From assembly GCF_003419895.1 (NCBI RefSeq), contig NZ_QPMM01000019.1, positions 1 through 64,000 of the forward strand: 64,000 nt of DNA. Direction: 5' to 3'. The position numbers and the translations under genes were made by a program. Position 1 is the first letter of the stretch, and every line of letters starts with the position of its first letter. Under the pieces are notes generated by a model. That model saw nothing but the letters and a program-made list of their open reading frames with translations. It was not told where the DNA came from and did no database searches. This document shows, piece after piece, positions 1-9,782 of this stretch. This stretch comes from Chitinophaga silvatica. Its GTDB lineage: Bacteria > Bacteroidota > Bacteroidia > Chitinophagales > Chitinophagaceae.

Positions 1-1690
1 GGAAAATGGACTATCGGTACAATGAACAGCGGGGATATTCAAACTTTAACAATCACCGCCACCGTAAATCCGGAAGGCAATTATACCAATACCGCTGGCA
101 TTACCGGTAATGAACACGATCCTATTACTTCCAACAACAGCAGCAATGTAACTGTAACACGTACACCGGTTGCTGACCTGGAAGTAATCAAATCCGTTGA
201 TCTCAGTACGCCTGATGTAGGTACCAATGTTGTATTCACTGTTAAAGCAATAAATCATGGCGCCAGCAAGGCTACCGGGGTTACTGTAAATGATGTACTG
301 CAAAGTGGATATTCCCTGGTTAATACAGGCGCTACTGCTGGTACTTACACCAATGGTATATGGACGATTGGTGAGCTGGAAAAAGATTCTGCTGCCACCC
401 TTACCATTACTGCCAAAGTACTGGCCACTGGCGTCTACAGTAATTCCGCTACTATCAGTGGAACTGAAATCGACAGAAAGCCAAGCAACAATAACAGCAG
501 CGTAACACCGGTGCCGGTACCTGTTGCCAACATCAGCATTGTAAAAACTATCAGTAACAGCACGCCTGATGCGGGTAGTGAAGTAACCTTTACTATCACT
601 GCCACCAATGCAGGACCGAGTGAAGCTACCAGTGTAACGGCAACAGATATACTGCAATCGGGTTATCAACTAATTGAAGCAACCACACTTACTGGTACGT
701 ATGATGATGCTACTGGTATATGGAATATAGGTACTATGACCAATGGGCAGTTGGCCGAGCTCACCATCAGAGCGAAGGTGCTTCCAACTGGTAACTATAA
801 TAACACCGCAACTATTACTTCACCGGTTAAAGACACTGACCCGACAGATAATACATCAACTATTACCACTCCGGTAGTTAGACCTATTACTGATCTCAGT
901 ATCGTTAAAACAGTAGATAACAATACTACCGATGCAGGAACAGAAGTAACATTTACGCTAACCGCTACTAACAATGGTCCGAGTACCGCCAACGGAGTAG
1001 TGGTGAATGACCTCTTACCTTCAGGGTATTCTTTCGGTAGTGCTACACCGGCAGCAGCATACAATGCAAGCAACGGAAAATGGACTATCGGTACAATGAG
1101 CAGCGGAGATATTCAAACTTTAACAATCACCGCCACAGTAAATCCGGAAGGTAATTATACTAATACTGCTAGCATTACAGGCAATGAACACGATCCTACT
1201 ACTTCCAACAACAGCAGCAATGTAACTGTAACACGTATACCGGTTGCAGACCTGGAAGTAATCAAATCAGTTGATCACAGTACGCCTGACGTAGGTACCA
1301 ATGTTGTATTCACTGTTAAAGCAATAAACCATGGCGCCAGCAAGGCTACCGGGGTTACTGTAAATGATGTACTGCAAAGTGGATATTCCCTGGTTAATAC
1401 AGGCGCTACTGCTGGTACTTACACCAATGGTATATGGACGATTGGTGAGCTGGAAAAAGATTCCGCTGCCACTCTTACCATTACTGCCAAAGTACTGGCC
1501 ACTGGTATCTACAGTAATTCCGCTACTATCAGTGGTAATGAAATCGACAGAAAGCCAAGCAACAATAACAGCAGCGTAACACCGGTACCGGTACCTGTTG
1601 CCAACATCAGCATTGTAAAAACTATCAGTAACAGCACGCCTGATGTGGGTAGTGAAGTAACCTTTACTATCACTGCCACCAATGCAGGGC
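1..1690 (+). repeat. Long in-gene direct repeat, period 1074 bp
   Basis: Bases 1 to about 616 recur almost unchanged at about 1075-1690, an offset of 1074 bp (358 codons, three DUF11 domains). The identity is at DNA level: the stretch around 262-386 is repeated essentially base for base at 1336-1460. It decays abruptly after the codons for TNAGPS. The first copy starts before the window edge, so the full unit is probably longer than what is visible. Near-identity at synonymous positions points to recent duplication or gene conversion. Confidence 0.85.
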
Positions 1691-3594
1691 CTAGTGATGC
1701 CACTAATGTAACTGCAACGGATGTACTACAATCAGGTTATCAGTTCAAAAGCGCTGTTCCTACTTCAGGTAACTATGACATCGCCACTGGAATCTGGAAC
1801 ATTGGCAGACTTAATAACAACAAGCAGGAGACACTGACTATTATAGCAACAGTTTTACCAACTGGCAACTATTCTAATACAGTTGTGATTAAAGGAAATG
1901 AAAAAGACAAAACTCCGGCTGATGATGCAAGCAGTATAATACCTCCCGTACCCGTACCGGTGACTGATCTACAGATAATTAAAAGCATTAGTAACAATAA
2001 ACCAGGTACAGGTGATATCGTTAGCTTCAAGGTTGTTGTAACTAATAACGGCCCAAGCAAAGCCACTAATGTGGTAGTAACGGATGTTATGCAAAATGGC
2101 TTCACCTATCAACAATCGACAGCAGATAAAGGAAACTTCATTGCCAATACCGGTATCTGGACAATCGGAACACTCAATGCAGGAGAATCTGCTACACTCC
2201 AGGTAGATGTAAGGGTAAATACCACCGGCATCTATACCAATTCTGCTACTGTAAAAGGGAATGAGAAAGATCCCGATAATAGTAACAATAATAGTACTGT
2301 TACCATACTTGCCGATCCTATTGTTGATCTGCATATTAATAAGTCTGTCTCTAATATGGCTCCTCCACATGGCTCCGACGTTACATTTACCATTGTGGCC
2401 GGGAATAACGGACCAAGCGATGGTACAGGTATAACAGTAACAGATATACTGCCGGCAGGATATTCCTATAAATCTGCTTCAGCAACAACCGGTAATTATA
2501 ATCCTGCCACCGGTATTTGGATGATTGGTAGTATGACCAAAAATGCTGTTGCTACCTTAACAATAATCGCCAGTGTTAATAAAACAGGTAGTTATACCAA
2601 TACTGCTGTAATTCAAGGAAATGAAACAGATAGAAATACTGCCAATAATAGTAGCTCGGTGACACCAGTTCCGGTAGCACTTCATACAAATGATGATGCG
2701 GCCAGTACAGAGGAGCCAGATCCTGTAACTATTGATGTAGTGAAAAATGACATCTATGGAAACACAGGCCATACCGTATATATTAAAGATAAACCACTCC
2801 ACGGTACCTTAACAGACAATGGAGATGGAACAGTCATCTATACTCCGGAAGCTGGTTTTGGCGGCATTGACTACTTTACCTATTATATCCAGGATCAATC
2901 AGGGTTTGCATCCAATGTTTCTACAGTTACTATTAATGTAACTAAACGCCAGGTTGATCTCTCCATTAAGAAAGTGATTATTACACCTGCTTCAGAAATT
3001 GCAGTAGGTAAAAACGTCACCTTCGAACTTACAGTAAGTAACAATAGTCGTAAAGGGGCCAGTGGCGTAGTGGTTACAGATATACTAGCTAATAATGTCG
3101 GGGATATTGAAATCAAAACCGAAACAGATCATGGATTGACGCATTATGATCCGGTAACTAAAACCATGAGTTGGCAAATAGATACACTGGCTCCGGGTCA
3201 GACTGTGAAGTTGCTGCTTGTGGCTAAACTAATAAGCGGTGGACAGATAAACAATACAGCGACTGTTGAAGGTAAAAATGCAGATCCTAATCCGGAGAAT
3301 AACACCTCAAGTGTTAGCACAGCTTTAAAGGGCGCCGATATCTTTATTCCAACCGCCTTTACACCAAACGGTGATGGGATCAACGACAAATTTATAATAC
3401 TGGGTATAGACAAATATCCAAATTCACAGCTAATCATCTGGAACCGCTGGGGTAACGTGGTATATCGTTCCAACGATTACAGAAATCAATGGGATGGTTC
3501 CGGCCTGAATGCAGGAACATACTATTATGAATTAATCTGTCCGACCACCGATAATAAAATATCTATGAAAGGATGGGTGCAATTAGTTCGATAA
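1..3594 (+). CDS. Partial giant DUF11-repeat surface protein with T9SS type B (gliding motility-associated) C-terminus
   Basis: The reading frame is open from the first base, so the true start lies left of the window; the first in-frame ATG (22) falls mid-repeat. The visible ~1197 residues hold about eight DUF11 beta-sandwich repeats of ~119 residues, each opening with a motif such as DLEVIKSVD or NISIVKTIS and carrying a TNxGPS-like turn. A Big_9/cadherin-like module (around residues 885-985, GDGTVIYTPEAGFGGIDYF) interrupts them before the last DUF11. The final ~85 residues (FIPTAFTPNGDGINDKF, NRWGNVVY, GTYYYE) form the CHU_C / T9SS type B sorting domain. The protein is expected to be secreted by T9SS and held at the surface as an adhesin or stalk. 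The PorP/SprF gene directly downstream is the usual partner of type B cargo. Family calls are firm; the adhesin role is inferred. Confidence 0.9.
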   Translation, partial: GKWTIGTMNSGDIQTLTITATVNPEGNYTNTAGITGNEHDPITSNNSSNVTVTRTPVADLEVIKSVDLSTPDVGTNVVFTVKAINHGASKATGVTVNDVLQSGYSLVNTGATAGTYTNGIWTIGELEKDSAATLTITAKVLATGVYSNSATISGTEIDRKPSNNNSSVTPVPVPVANISIVKTISNSTPDAGSEVTFTITATNAGPSEATSVTATDILQSGYQLIEATTLTGTYDDATGIWNIGTMTNGQLAELTIRAKVLPTGNYNNTATITSPVKDTDPTDNTSTITTPVVRPITDLSIVKTVDNNTTDAGTEVTFTLTATNNGPSTANGVVVNDLLPSGYSFGSATPAAAYNASNGKWTIGTMSSGDIQTLTITATVNPEGNYTNTASITGNEHDPTTSNNSSNVTVTRIPVADLEVIKSVDHSTPDVGTNVVFTVKAINHGASKATGVTVNDVLQSGYSLVNTGATAGTYTNGIWTIGELEKDSAATLTITAKVLATGIYSNSATISGNEIDRKPSNNNSSVTPVPVPVANISIVKTISNSTPDVGSEVTFTITATNAGPSDATNVTATDVLQSGYQFKSAVPTSGNYDIATGIWNIGRLNNNKQETLTIIATVLPTGNYSNTVVIKGNEKDKTPADDASSIIPPVPVPVTDLQIIKSISNNKPGTGDIVSFKVVVTNNGPSKATNVVVTDVMQNGFTYQQSTADKGNFIANTGIWTIGTLNAGESATLQVDVRVNTTGIYTNSATVKGNEKDPDNSNNNSTVTILADPIVDLHINKSVSNMAPPHGSDVTFTIVAGNNGPSDGTGITVTDILPAGYSYKSASATTGNYNPATGIWMIGSMTKNAVATLTIIASVNKTGSYTNTAVIQGNETDRNTANNSSSVTPVPVALHTNDDAASTEEPDPVTIDVVKNDIYGNTGHTVYIKDKPLHGTLTDNGDGTVIYTPEAGFGGIDYFTYYIQDQSGFASNVSTVTINVTKRQVDLSIKKVIITPASEIAVGKNVTFELTVSNNSRKGASGVVVTDILANNVGDIEIKTETDHGLTHYDPVTKTMSWQIDTLAPGQTVKLLLVAKLISGGQINNTATVEGKNADPNPENNTSSVSTALKGADIFIPTAFTPNGDGINDKFIILGIDKYPNSQLIIWNRWGNVVYRSNDYRNQWDGSGLNAGTYYYELICPTTDNKISMKGWVQLVR

Positions 3595-3647
3595 CCACCG
3601 ACAAAGACAGAAGTTATATGCAATACAATAAACAGAAACTAATACCT

Positions 3648-4616
3648 ATGAATAAAGTTCTGACTGTTCTGTTTTTCATCCTGTGCGGAGTAACTGCCTC
3701 CGCACAGCAAGATGCACAGTTTAGCCAGTATATGTTTAACGGGATTTATGTAAATCCCGCATATGCTGGTTATCGGGAACAATGGAATATCCATGCATTT
3801 TATCGTAATCAATGGGCTAATTTACCTGGCGCTCCCAAAACGTTTTCAGTAGCGGTTGAAGGCACAGCAAATAATGATCGGGTAGGTCTTGGCTTACAGG
3901 TAATGAGCGATAAATTGGGAGCATCCAATACCAGTTCTGCCTATTTTACCTATGCTTATCGAATTCCAATGAACGAAGATGGCTCCTCCCGCCTGGCGGT
4001 TGGTATTAGTGGAGGATTCCTCCAGCAAAGGCTTGATATTTCCTTACTCACAACTTCTTCTTCTATTCCTGATCCTGCTCTGGTAAATGGAGAAAACAAC
4101 AGAACTATGCCCGATGCCAGGTTTGGTATTTTTTACAACCGGGAACGTTTCTTTACCGGGATATCTGCATCCAATCTTCTTTCACAGTCATTCCAGAAAT
4201 CACAGGCTTTAAAAGAATATCTTCCTTTAAAACCACATCTCTACTTTACGATAGGAGGACTATTACCATTATCAGAACAACTATTACTGAAGCCAAGCAT
4301 GCTGATCAAAGAAGACCTTGCCGGACCCACCAGCTTAGACCTCAACGCTTTTATGCTGATCAGTCAGCAGCTCTGGCTGGGAGCATCCTACCGGACCACC
4401 TTTCTTAAAAAATCCAATCTGGCATCAGATTTAAAGAAGCCTTCAGCTCTGGTATTTATGGCAGAAGTTTTTGTGAATGATAAACTCAGATTAGGGTATG
4501 CTTATGACATGACGGTAAATGGAACTGTTGCTACCAACTACCCTACTCATGAGTTATCGGTTGGCTATTTCTTCAAACGAAGGAATGCCAGGATGTTATC
4601 GCCACGCTATTTCTAA
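3648..4616 (+). CDS. PorP/SprF family type IX secretion outer-membrane protein
   Basis: A ~322-residue protein with a signal peptide (MNKVLTVLFFILCGVTASAQ) followed by the family hallmark QDAQFSQYMFNGIYVNPAYAG and a beta-barrel-like remainder ending RRNARMLSPRYF. PorP/SprF proteins are outer-membrane barrels that work with T9SS in delivering or anchoring a specific large cargo, as SprF does for SprB in Flavobacterium. The frame is open further upstream (in-frame ATG at 3618 and a start at 3573 overlapping the DUF11 gene). 3648 is preferred because it gives a compact signal peptide, with 3618 the alternative. The gene follows the DUF11/type B cargo and precedes the PorE-like gene, so the three probably form one operon and one secretion unit. 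Confidence 0.9.
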   Translation: MNKVLTVLFFILCGVTASAQQDAQFSQYMFNGIYVNPAYAGYREQWNIHAFYRNQWANLPGAPKTFSVAVEGTANNDRVGLGLQVMSDKLGASNTSSAYFTYAYRIPMNEDGSSRLAVGISGGFLQQRLDISLLTTSSSIPDPALVNGENNRTMPDARFGIFYNRERFFTGISASNLLSQSFQKSQALKEYLPLKPHLYFTIGGLLPLSEQLLLKPSMLIKEDLAGPTSLDLNAFMLISQQLWLGASYRTTFLKKSNLASDLKKPSALVFMAEVFVNDKLRLGYAYDMTVNGTVATNYPTHELSVGYFFKRRNARMLSPRYF

Positions 4617-4640
4617 TAATAGTTAACCAATAGTTTGTAC

Positions 4641-6608
4641 ATGAATCATTGTAATAAATATATACTTCGTCTGGCTACCTTGATGGTTACAATTGGGATA
4701 AGCACTCATACTTATTCCCAATATGTTTATACTGAAGCTGTAAATGCCTATAAAGTTTACAACTTTGAAAAAGCAAAGCCGCTTTTTGAGAAAGCCTATA
4801 ATAAGAAACCTACAGCTAAAGCCGCACTAGGCGCTGCAAATAGTTACCGACTCACTAAAGACTATCTAAAAGCCGAAATCTGGTATGCCCGCTTATTGAA
4901 AACAGGAGAATATGCTCCGGCAGAAGAATTAAATTATGCAGCTATATTAATGAACAATGGCAAGTACGATTCAGCCATTGTTCACCTTCAACATTACCTG
5001 CAAAAAAAACCAGCTGATCAACTGGCTTTAAATATGATTTCGGGTAGCGAAGCCGCACCAAAAATGATCGCCAGTCCTGTAGCCGGTAAACTCGAAAATA
5101 TGGTTGCTCTTAACTCACCCTATAGCGATTGGAGCATCACCCGTTTCCAGGAAAAATTCATCTTCGCCTCAGACAGGCCATTTAAGGATATACGTAAATC
5201 ACCTTTCTTTACCAATGAAAGTGATATTCATAAGAAAATGTATACCTGGACAGGTAACAGTTATCTTCACTTATATGAAAGTAATGGCGACAGTACAGAT
5301 ATCAAACCTATGCAACGCTTTGGTGTCAACGGAGCATACCATAGTAGTAATGCCACTTACAGTGCAGATGGTAATGCAATGTTCCTTGCAATTACCAGGT
5401 TGAAAAAAAGGGCAGCTTCAGCTTTGGGTAAAGACTCCATACTTACCATGAACATCTCTGTAAGAGAGCTAAAAAAACATGATCAACAAAATTGGAAAGT
5501 AGCTCCTGAAATTCCATTTAATGCTACGCTGCAGTATTCTGTGGGTGATCCCTGGATCAATGCAAGTGGAGATACATTATATTTCGTTGCCAGTCAGGGC
5601 CCAGACCATCAGGGAGGTACCGATATTTATTATGCAGTAAAGAATAATGAGACCTGGGGAAATCCCATAAATCTTGGAAAAGAGATCAATACTGCTGGTA
5701 ATGAGCGCACCCCAACATTTAGTAAAAGTGGCGATCTCTATTTTGCCAGTGATGGACATCCCGGCATGGGAGGACTTGATATTTTCATGGCTGTAAGAGA
5801 CGCAGACACCTGGAAAGTTAAAAATTTAGGAGTGCCGGTAAACAGTACACATGATGACTTCGCTCCTTCCCTACCAGATACTTTATTATACTTTGCATCT
5901 AACCGGGAAGGCGGTAAAGGAAGCGATGATATTTACAGGTTTATTCCGGCGCCTGTGCCCCCATCGCGGCCTGTATTTGTTATCAATGGCATCATTACGG
6001 ATAAAAAAACAGGGATGCCATTACCTACTGTCCAAATCTTATTCAAAAATAAAACCACTAATGTCGATACTCTAATACAAACGAATACGGATGGCACTTA
6101 TAAATTCCCGGCAGATAGCGGAGCAATATATGAGTTGAAAATAACCAAAACAAGATATATCACCATTCCCCGTGATACTGTATCATTAAAAGGCTATACA
6201 ACATCCGTAAATATCCGGCATGATAAAGTAATGGAACAACCTGAAATTGGTAAACCTATCAGGCTTGAAAATATTTACTTCGACTTAGGCAAATCTGATA
6301 TCAGACCAGATGCTGCCAGAGAATTGGATAAGCTGGTCACTATCTTACAGGATAATCCTACATGGATAATAGAATTAGGCGCACATACCGACTCGAGAGC
6401 CAATGATGCCTATAATCTGGCGCTTTCACAACGTCGTGCAACCGCTACTGTTGCTTATTTAGTTAAAAAAGGTATTAATGCCAAACGTCTGACAGCTAAA
6501 GGTTACGGAGAAACAAGATTGATAAACAAATGCGCTAATGGAGTACAATGTTCCGAAGCAGAACATTTGCTTAACAGACGAACAGAATTCATTATTCTGA
6601 AATTCTGA
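4641..6608 (+). CDS. PorE-like OmpA-family protein (TPR, beta-propeller, CRD, OmpA_C)
   Basis: A ~655-residue exported protein. In order it shows a signal peptide (to ~27), TPR-like helices (~30-130, FEKAKPLFEKAYNKKPTAKA), a PD40/WD40-type propeller (~135-430, with FASDR, LYFVAS, LYFASDG and LYFASNREGGKGSDDIY blades), a carboxypeptidase-regulatory fold (~437-525, INGIITDKKTGMPLPTV) and an OmpA_C peptidoglycan-binding domain (~535-655, IYFDLGKSDIRPDAARELDK, HTDSRANDAYNLALSQRRA, NRRTEF). This four-domain order is that described for the T9SS component PorE, which links the secretion machinery to peptidoglycan. Many Bacteroidota carry several such paralogues next to PorP/SprF genes. The start is the ATG at 4641; an upstream TTG at 4635 is less likely. 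Whether this is the core PorE or a cargo-dedicated paralogue cannot be told here. Confidence 0.85.
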   Translation: MNHCNKYILRLATLMVTIGISTHTYSQYVYTEAVNAYKVYNFEKAKPLFEKAYNKKPTAKAALGAANSYRLTKDYLKAEIWYARLLKTGEYAPAEELNYAAILMNNGKYDSAIVHLQHYLQKKPADQLALNMISGSEAAPKMIASPVAGKLENMVALNSPYSDWSITRFQEKFIFASDRPFKDIRKSPFFTNESDIHKKMYTWTGNSYLHLYESNGDSTDIKPMQRFGVNGAYHSSNATYSADGNAMFLAITRLKKRAASALGKDSILTMNISVRELKKHDQQNWKVAPEIPFNATLQYSVGDPWINASGDTLYFVASQGPDHQGGTDIYYAVKNNETWGNPINLGKEINTAGNERTPTFSKSGDLYFASDGHPGMGGLDIFMAVRDADTWKVKNLGVPVNSTHDDFAPSLPDTLLYFASNREGGKGSDDIYRFIPAPVPPSRPVFVINGIITDKKTGMPLPTVQILFKNKTTNVDTLIQTNTDGTYKFPADSGAIYELKITKTRYITIPRDTVSLKGYTTSVNIRHDKVMEQPEIGKPIRLENIYFDLGKSDIRPDAARELDKLVTILQDNPTWIIELGAHTDSRANDAYNLALSQRRATATVAYLVKKGINAKRLTAKGYGETRLINKCANGVQCSEAEHLLNRRTEFIILKF

Positions 6609-6636
6609 TAAAATAGATAAAAGATTCATACAATAC

Positions 6637-6674
6637 GGCCTTAGTTCGATATCATAACGAATTAAGGTCGTTTT
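6637..6674 (+). terminator. Intrinsic terminator of the DUF11-PorP-PorE operon
   Basis: A 12-bp stem (6637-6648 with 6658-6669, two G-U pairs), a 9-base loop and a T run (6671-6674) lie 28 bp after the OmpA-family stop codon. Confidence 0.7.
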
Positions 6675-6879
6675 GCTTTGTATAAAACATTCTTAATATT
6701 GGTATCTGTTCTTTATTATATAAAATCCTTTTCCCTGCAACTTACTCTGCACTTTTCCCAATTGCTTTATCATCATTAATCAAAAAATAATACAACACAG
6801 GAGATGTTCAATGTAAGTTTCTTATTCGTGTATTTACCAGCAGGAAGTGAACATTTTATTGTATATGGGGTACATATAT

Positions 6880-6920
6880 TTATAAAGCAAAAAGTGCCAC
6901 ACCAAGAACTGGTGCAGCAC
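6880..6920 (-). terminator. Intrinsic terminator after the S41 peptidase gene
   Basis: An 11-bp imperfect stem (6894-6904 with 6910-6920, 2x2 internal mismatch, 5-base loop), followed on the minus strand by TTTTGCTTTATAAA, lies 24 bp after the peptidase stop. It probably ends the whole gldA operon transcript. Confidence 0.65.
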
Positions 6921-6944
6921 TATCACTATTGAACGGTTGGTTGG

Positions 6945-8426
6945 TTATTTTCCATTGATATATTCCAAAGCAAATGTCATTTCAGGGTCCTTACTCTCCC
7001 GGACATACGACAAATACTTTTCCAATGGTACTTCCTTATCTGGAATAACTCCACGGCCATTATCTGTAGATGCATTAAAAAAGTTCAACTCTGTCATTGG
7101 AATGGTAAGTATAAACTTAGTAAGAGGCAGCTGATAATTGACAAACCAGGCTGCCGTGGTTGATTGTTCTCCGCTACCTGTTTCTTTTCCAATGATGATT
7201 CCGCGTTTGTTTTTTTGAACTAATGTAGCAAAGTAAGTGGCAGCAGATACAGTACCACCGCCGGTTAATACATATACATTTCCGGAAAATGCATCTTTAT
7301 CGGCCGGGAAGTTCTCCATTTGTCCTTCTTTCAAACGTGCATTACCAATATAAAATCCTGAGGCACTATCCTTATCGAATCGTTGGTAAAGAAAATTCTT
7401 ATTGTTTCGGATATCATCATCCGAATATTTTCTGCCATCCATTGTGGCGTATTCGCTGTATGCCAGGTCTATAGTTTTAGTCCTGTAGTTATATACATTC
7501 TTGAAAGATTCTTTTGCTAAAAAAGAAAAGAGCAGTGCTGAAATGGCAGGATTTCCACCACCGTTGCTACGAATATCAATAACTACATTTTTGCATCCAC
7601 GCTTTTTTACTTCTTTAAAAAAGCTGCTGAACTCTTTATAGGCATACGACTCCTGAAGATTGAACGAATTAACAGTGAGTATACCGGTGCTATTTTGATC
7701 TTCATAACTGCTATAGATCCAATAAGATCTGGCTAATTGATTTACAGGTAAAACGGCTTGTTTGGTAGAATGGAAGGCAGGAGAGGGTAAAAGAGAAGGT
7801 AAGCGCAGTTTTTTCACTGCTTTACTTCCCGGTTCTGTATAAGATATTTCATATTCCCGGCAATCTGGGGATTTCATACTTAAAATAGTCTGGAAATTGC
7901 CTGATACTCTGTCTGTACCAGTATTACTATATCCATCGCTGTATGTAGAAGCAGCCAGAGAAGCAATTAATTCTTTGGCTGTTTGTTTATTGACAGACAA
8001 AATTTCTGAGCCAAAAGGGATTGCTTCTCCTTTTATATTAACAATGATTTTTTCTCTCTCAATAAGTACTGGTAAAGGAAAAAAGTACATGCTTCCCAAT
8101 ACATTCTTTGCAACGTCCTCAGAAAAACGGCAACTTGTATGTACATCTCTGATCAGATAGATTGGAGAAAATTGCACGCCGCTCAAAGGCGATTGTTGTG
8201 CCAAAGCCAGTTGCATCAGTGAATCTACTCTCTTATCTAAAGTTGCAGAATCAATGAATTTATAAGGATTTGGATGTTGCTTTTTTAAGATATCCATCGC
8301 CAGTTTGTAATCTTTTACAAGGTCTTCTTTTGTAAAATCACTGAACTTGTTTACCTGGGCAGATGAAAAAAGTGTTGCTCCAATCAGTAACGTACTGAGA
8401 AGAACAGGTTTAAATATTTGTTGCAT
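6945..8426 (-). CDS. S41 family (tail-specific protease-like) exported serine peptidase
   Basis: A 493-residue protein with signal peptide (MQQIFKPVLLSTLLIGATLFSSAQ). The C-terminal half carries the S41 core: VVIDIRSNGGGNP (~281-293), the nucleophile segment VLTGGGTVSAATYFA with Ser ~394, and IIGKETGSGE (~411-420). An N-terminal DVHTS motif (~94-98) matches the His-bearing segment of tricorn-like S41 members. A function in degrading envelope or secreted proteins is typical; the substrate is unknown. No PDZ domain is obvious, unlike CtpA. The start lies 42 bp after the second MutS-like gene with no terminator between, so it may be the last gene of the gldA operon. Confidence 0.85.
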   Translation of the reverse strand: MQQIFKPVLLSTLLIGATLFSSAQVNKFSDFTKEDLVKDYKLAMDILKKQHPNPYKFIDSATLDKRVDSLMQLALAQQSPLSGVQFSPIYLIRDVHTSCRFSEDVAKNVLGSMYFFPLPVLIEREKIIVNIKGEAIPFGSEILSVNKQTAKELIASLAASTYSDGYSNTGTDRVSGNFQTILSMKSPDCREYEISYTEPGSKAVKKLRLPSLLPSPAFHSTKQAVLPVNQLARSYWIYSSYEDQNSTGILTVNSFNLQESYAYKEFSSFFKEVKKRGCKNVVIDIRSNGGGNPAISALLFSFLAKESFKNVYNYRTKTIDLAYSEYATMDGRKYSDDDIRNNKNFLYQRFDKDSASGFYIGNARLKEGQMENFPADKDAFSGNVYVLTGGGTVSAATYFATLVQKNKRGIIIGKETGSGEQSTTAAWFVNYQLPLTKFILTIPMTELNFFNASTDNGRGVIPDKEVPLEKYLSYVRESKDPEMTFALEYINGK

Positions 8427-8468
8427 TATTAAATGAAAATTTTTTAGATTGAAAATCGATATACCGGA

Positions 8469-9782
8469 TTACTGCAGGAGTTCCAATATTCCCTCATTCC
8501 GGATGATCATCATCCCCTGGCGATCTTCCGTAATCCCTTGCTGTAACTTATAAGTATAGCGCGGTCGATGTCCTTCCATCACAGTAGGCATAAAAGTAAA
8601 CTGGATATTTTCGTTTCCTGCCAACGCCTCTCCTACTTCAATAATATGGGTGGAGATAACAAAGACACAGTCGATATATTCCGCGAATGCCTCAGAAACA
8701 GCAAGGGTACCGTCATAGGCATCCTTAACATTAGTTCCTTTAAACAACTCGTCGAACATCAGTAACAATCTTTTGCCGGATGCAGCAGCTTCTGCGGCCT
8801 GTTTAACTCTCACTACCTCTGCATAAAAGTGACTGTATCCCAAACCAATGTTATCTGCAACGTTTATGGAGGTATACATTCCTTCCCTTACTGAAAAGTC
8901 CATTTGCGAAGCAGCAACAGGAAAGCCCATATGTGCCAGGTAAAGCCCTATCCCAATGGATTTCATCAATGTCGACTTTCCAGCCATATTAGCACCAGTC
9001 AGAAATATTACATTCTGCGCTTCTGTCAATTGGATTGTATTTCCAACAGCAGCACTTAAGCAAGGATGCCTGAGATCTTCTGCTATAAACATATTCCGCT
9101 CGGCAGGCCATGCGCTTGCATACGTAAATCCATGTGCTTCGGCTACATTGGCAACTGCAATATTTACATCCAATTCATAAATAAATTGCATGATCTCCTT
9201 CATCTCCTTGAAGAGAGTATTCTTTAGCAGATAATCGAAATGCGCAATGGTATTGAGCGGTAGATCTTTATAGATATCTATATTCAACAGATTTTCGATA
9301 TGCTTATTCGCTAAAATATGCCTAACTGTTTTGATTCGACCATCCAATACACCATGCGATGAGGGCATAGATTGCAGGAAAAGGGTGCATCGTTTCAGCG
9401 TCACAATAGTTGCCTGAAACCCAAGTACTACCTTTTTAAACCGATCGTCACGTGTGAGGGTGGATAACACCTTTTTGACAAGCATATCTGCCCATACGGT
9501 TAGCATATTGCTTGAAGACCCTGAGTCGAGGTATTCTCTCATCAGATTGATCTGAACTACATCAAAAGAAAACTCAAGCCTGGCATTCTGAAAGTAACGA
9601 AACACTGCTGTTCGTCTGTTAATTTCATTTTCTTTCAGTAACGGATGATGAAACATTTCATCCAGAATTTTTTCGCCACCTCTTGTTTTCACCTTATTAA
9701 ACAGATGGTAAACCGTTCCATGCCTGAATTTCCCAAGCAGGTTCAATTCTTCCAATGTTTGTTTGTCTATAATAAAACTCAT
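8469..9782 (-). CDS. MutS-related ATPase, second of a tandem pair
   Basis: A 437-residue protein with the MutS ATPase domain at its C-terminus: Walker A TGANMAGKST (~262-271), the TSINVADNIGLGYSHFYAEV segment, Walker B LLLMFDELFKGTN and a following STHIIE switch. The N-terminal ~240 residues resemble the MutS core/clamp helices (INRRTAVFRYF), but the mismatch-recognition and connector domains of MutS1 are absent, and there is no Smr nuclease as in MutS2. Its start overlaps the stop of the preceding paralogue by 4 bp (ATGA), implying translational coupling. Bacteroidota annotate such proteins only as MutS-related; participation in mismatch repair is doubtful. A heterodimer with its neighbour is a reasonable inference. 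Confidence 0.85.
   Translation of the reverse strand: MSFIIDKQTLEELNLLGKFRHGTVYHLFNKVKTRGGEKILDEMFHHPLLKENEINRRTAVFRYFQNARLEFSFDVVQINLMREYLDSGSSSNMLTVWADMLVKKVLSTLTRDDRFKKVVLGFQATIVTLKRCTLFLQSMPSSHGVLDGRIKTVRHILANKHIENLLNIDIYKDLPLNTIAHFDYLLKNTLFKEMKEIMQFIYELDVNIAVANVAEAHGFTYASAWPAERNMFIAEDLRHPCLSAAVGNTIQLTEAQNVIFLTGANMAGKSTLMKSIGIGLYLAHMGFPVAASQMDFSVREGMYTSINVADNIGLGYSHFYAEVVRVKQAAEAAASGKRLLLMFDELFKGTNVKDAYDGTLAVSEAFAEYIDCVFVISTHIIEVGEALAGNENIQFTFMPTVMEGHRPRYTYKLQQGITEDRQGMMIIRNEGILELLQ

Larger units (their letters stand above)
6609..6944. other. Convergent intergenic region
   Basis: These 336 bp lie between two convergent genes. Apart from a terminator hairpin at each end (6637-6674 on +, 6880-6920 on -) the sequence is AT-rich with no supportable ORF, RNA gene or repeat. 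Confidence 0.6.

Noticed and set aside
46..669. Long minus-strand ORF antisense to the DUF11 gene
   Set aside because: It is a mirror frame of the repeat-rich coding sequence; no start context, no domain, and similar shadows recur at each repeat.
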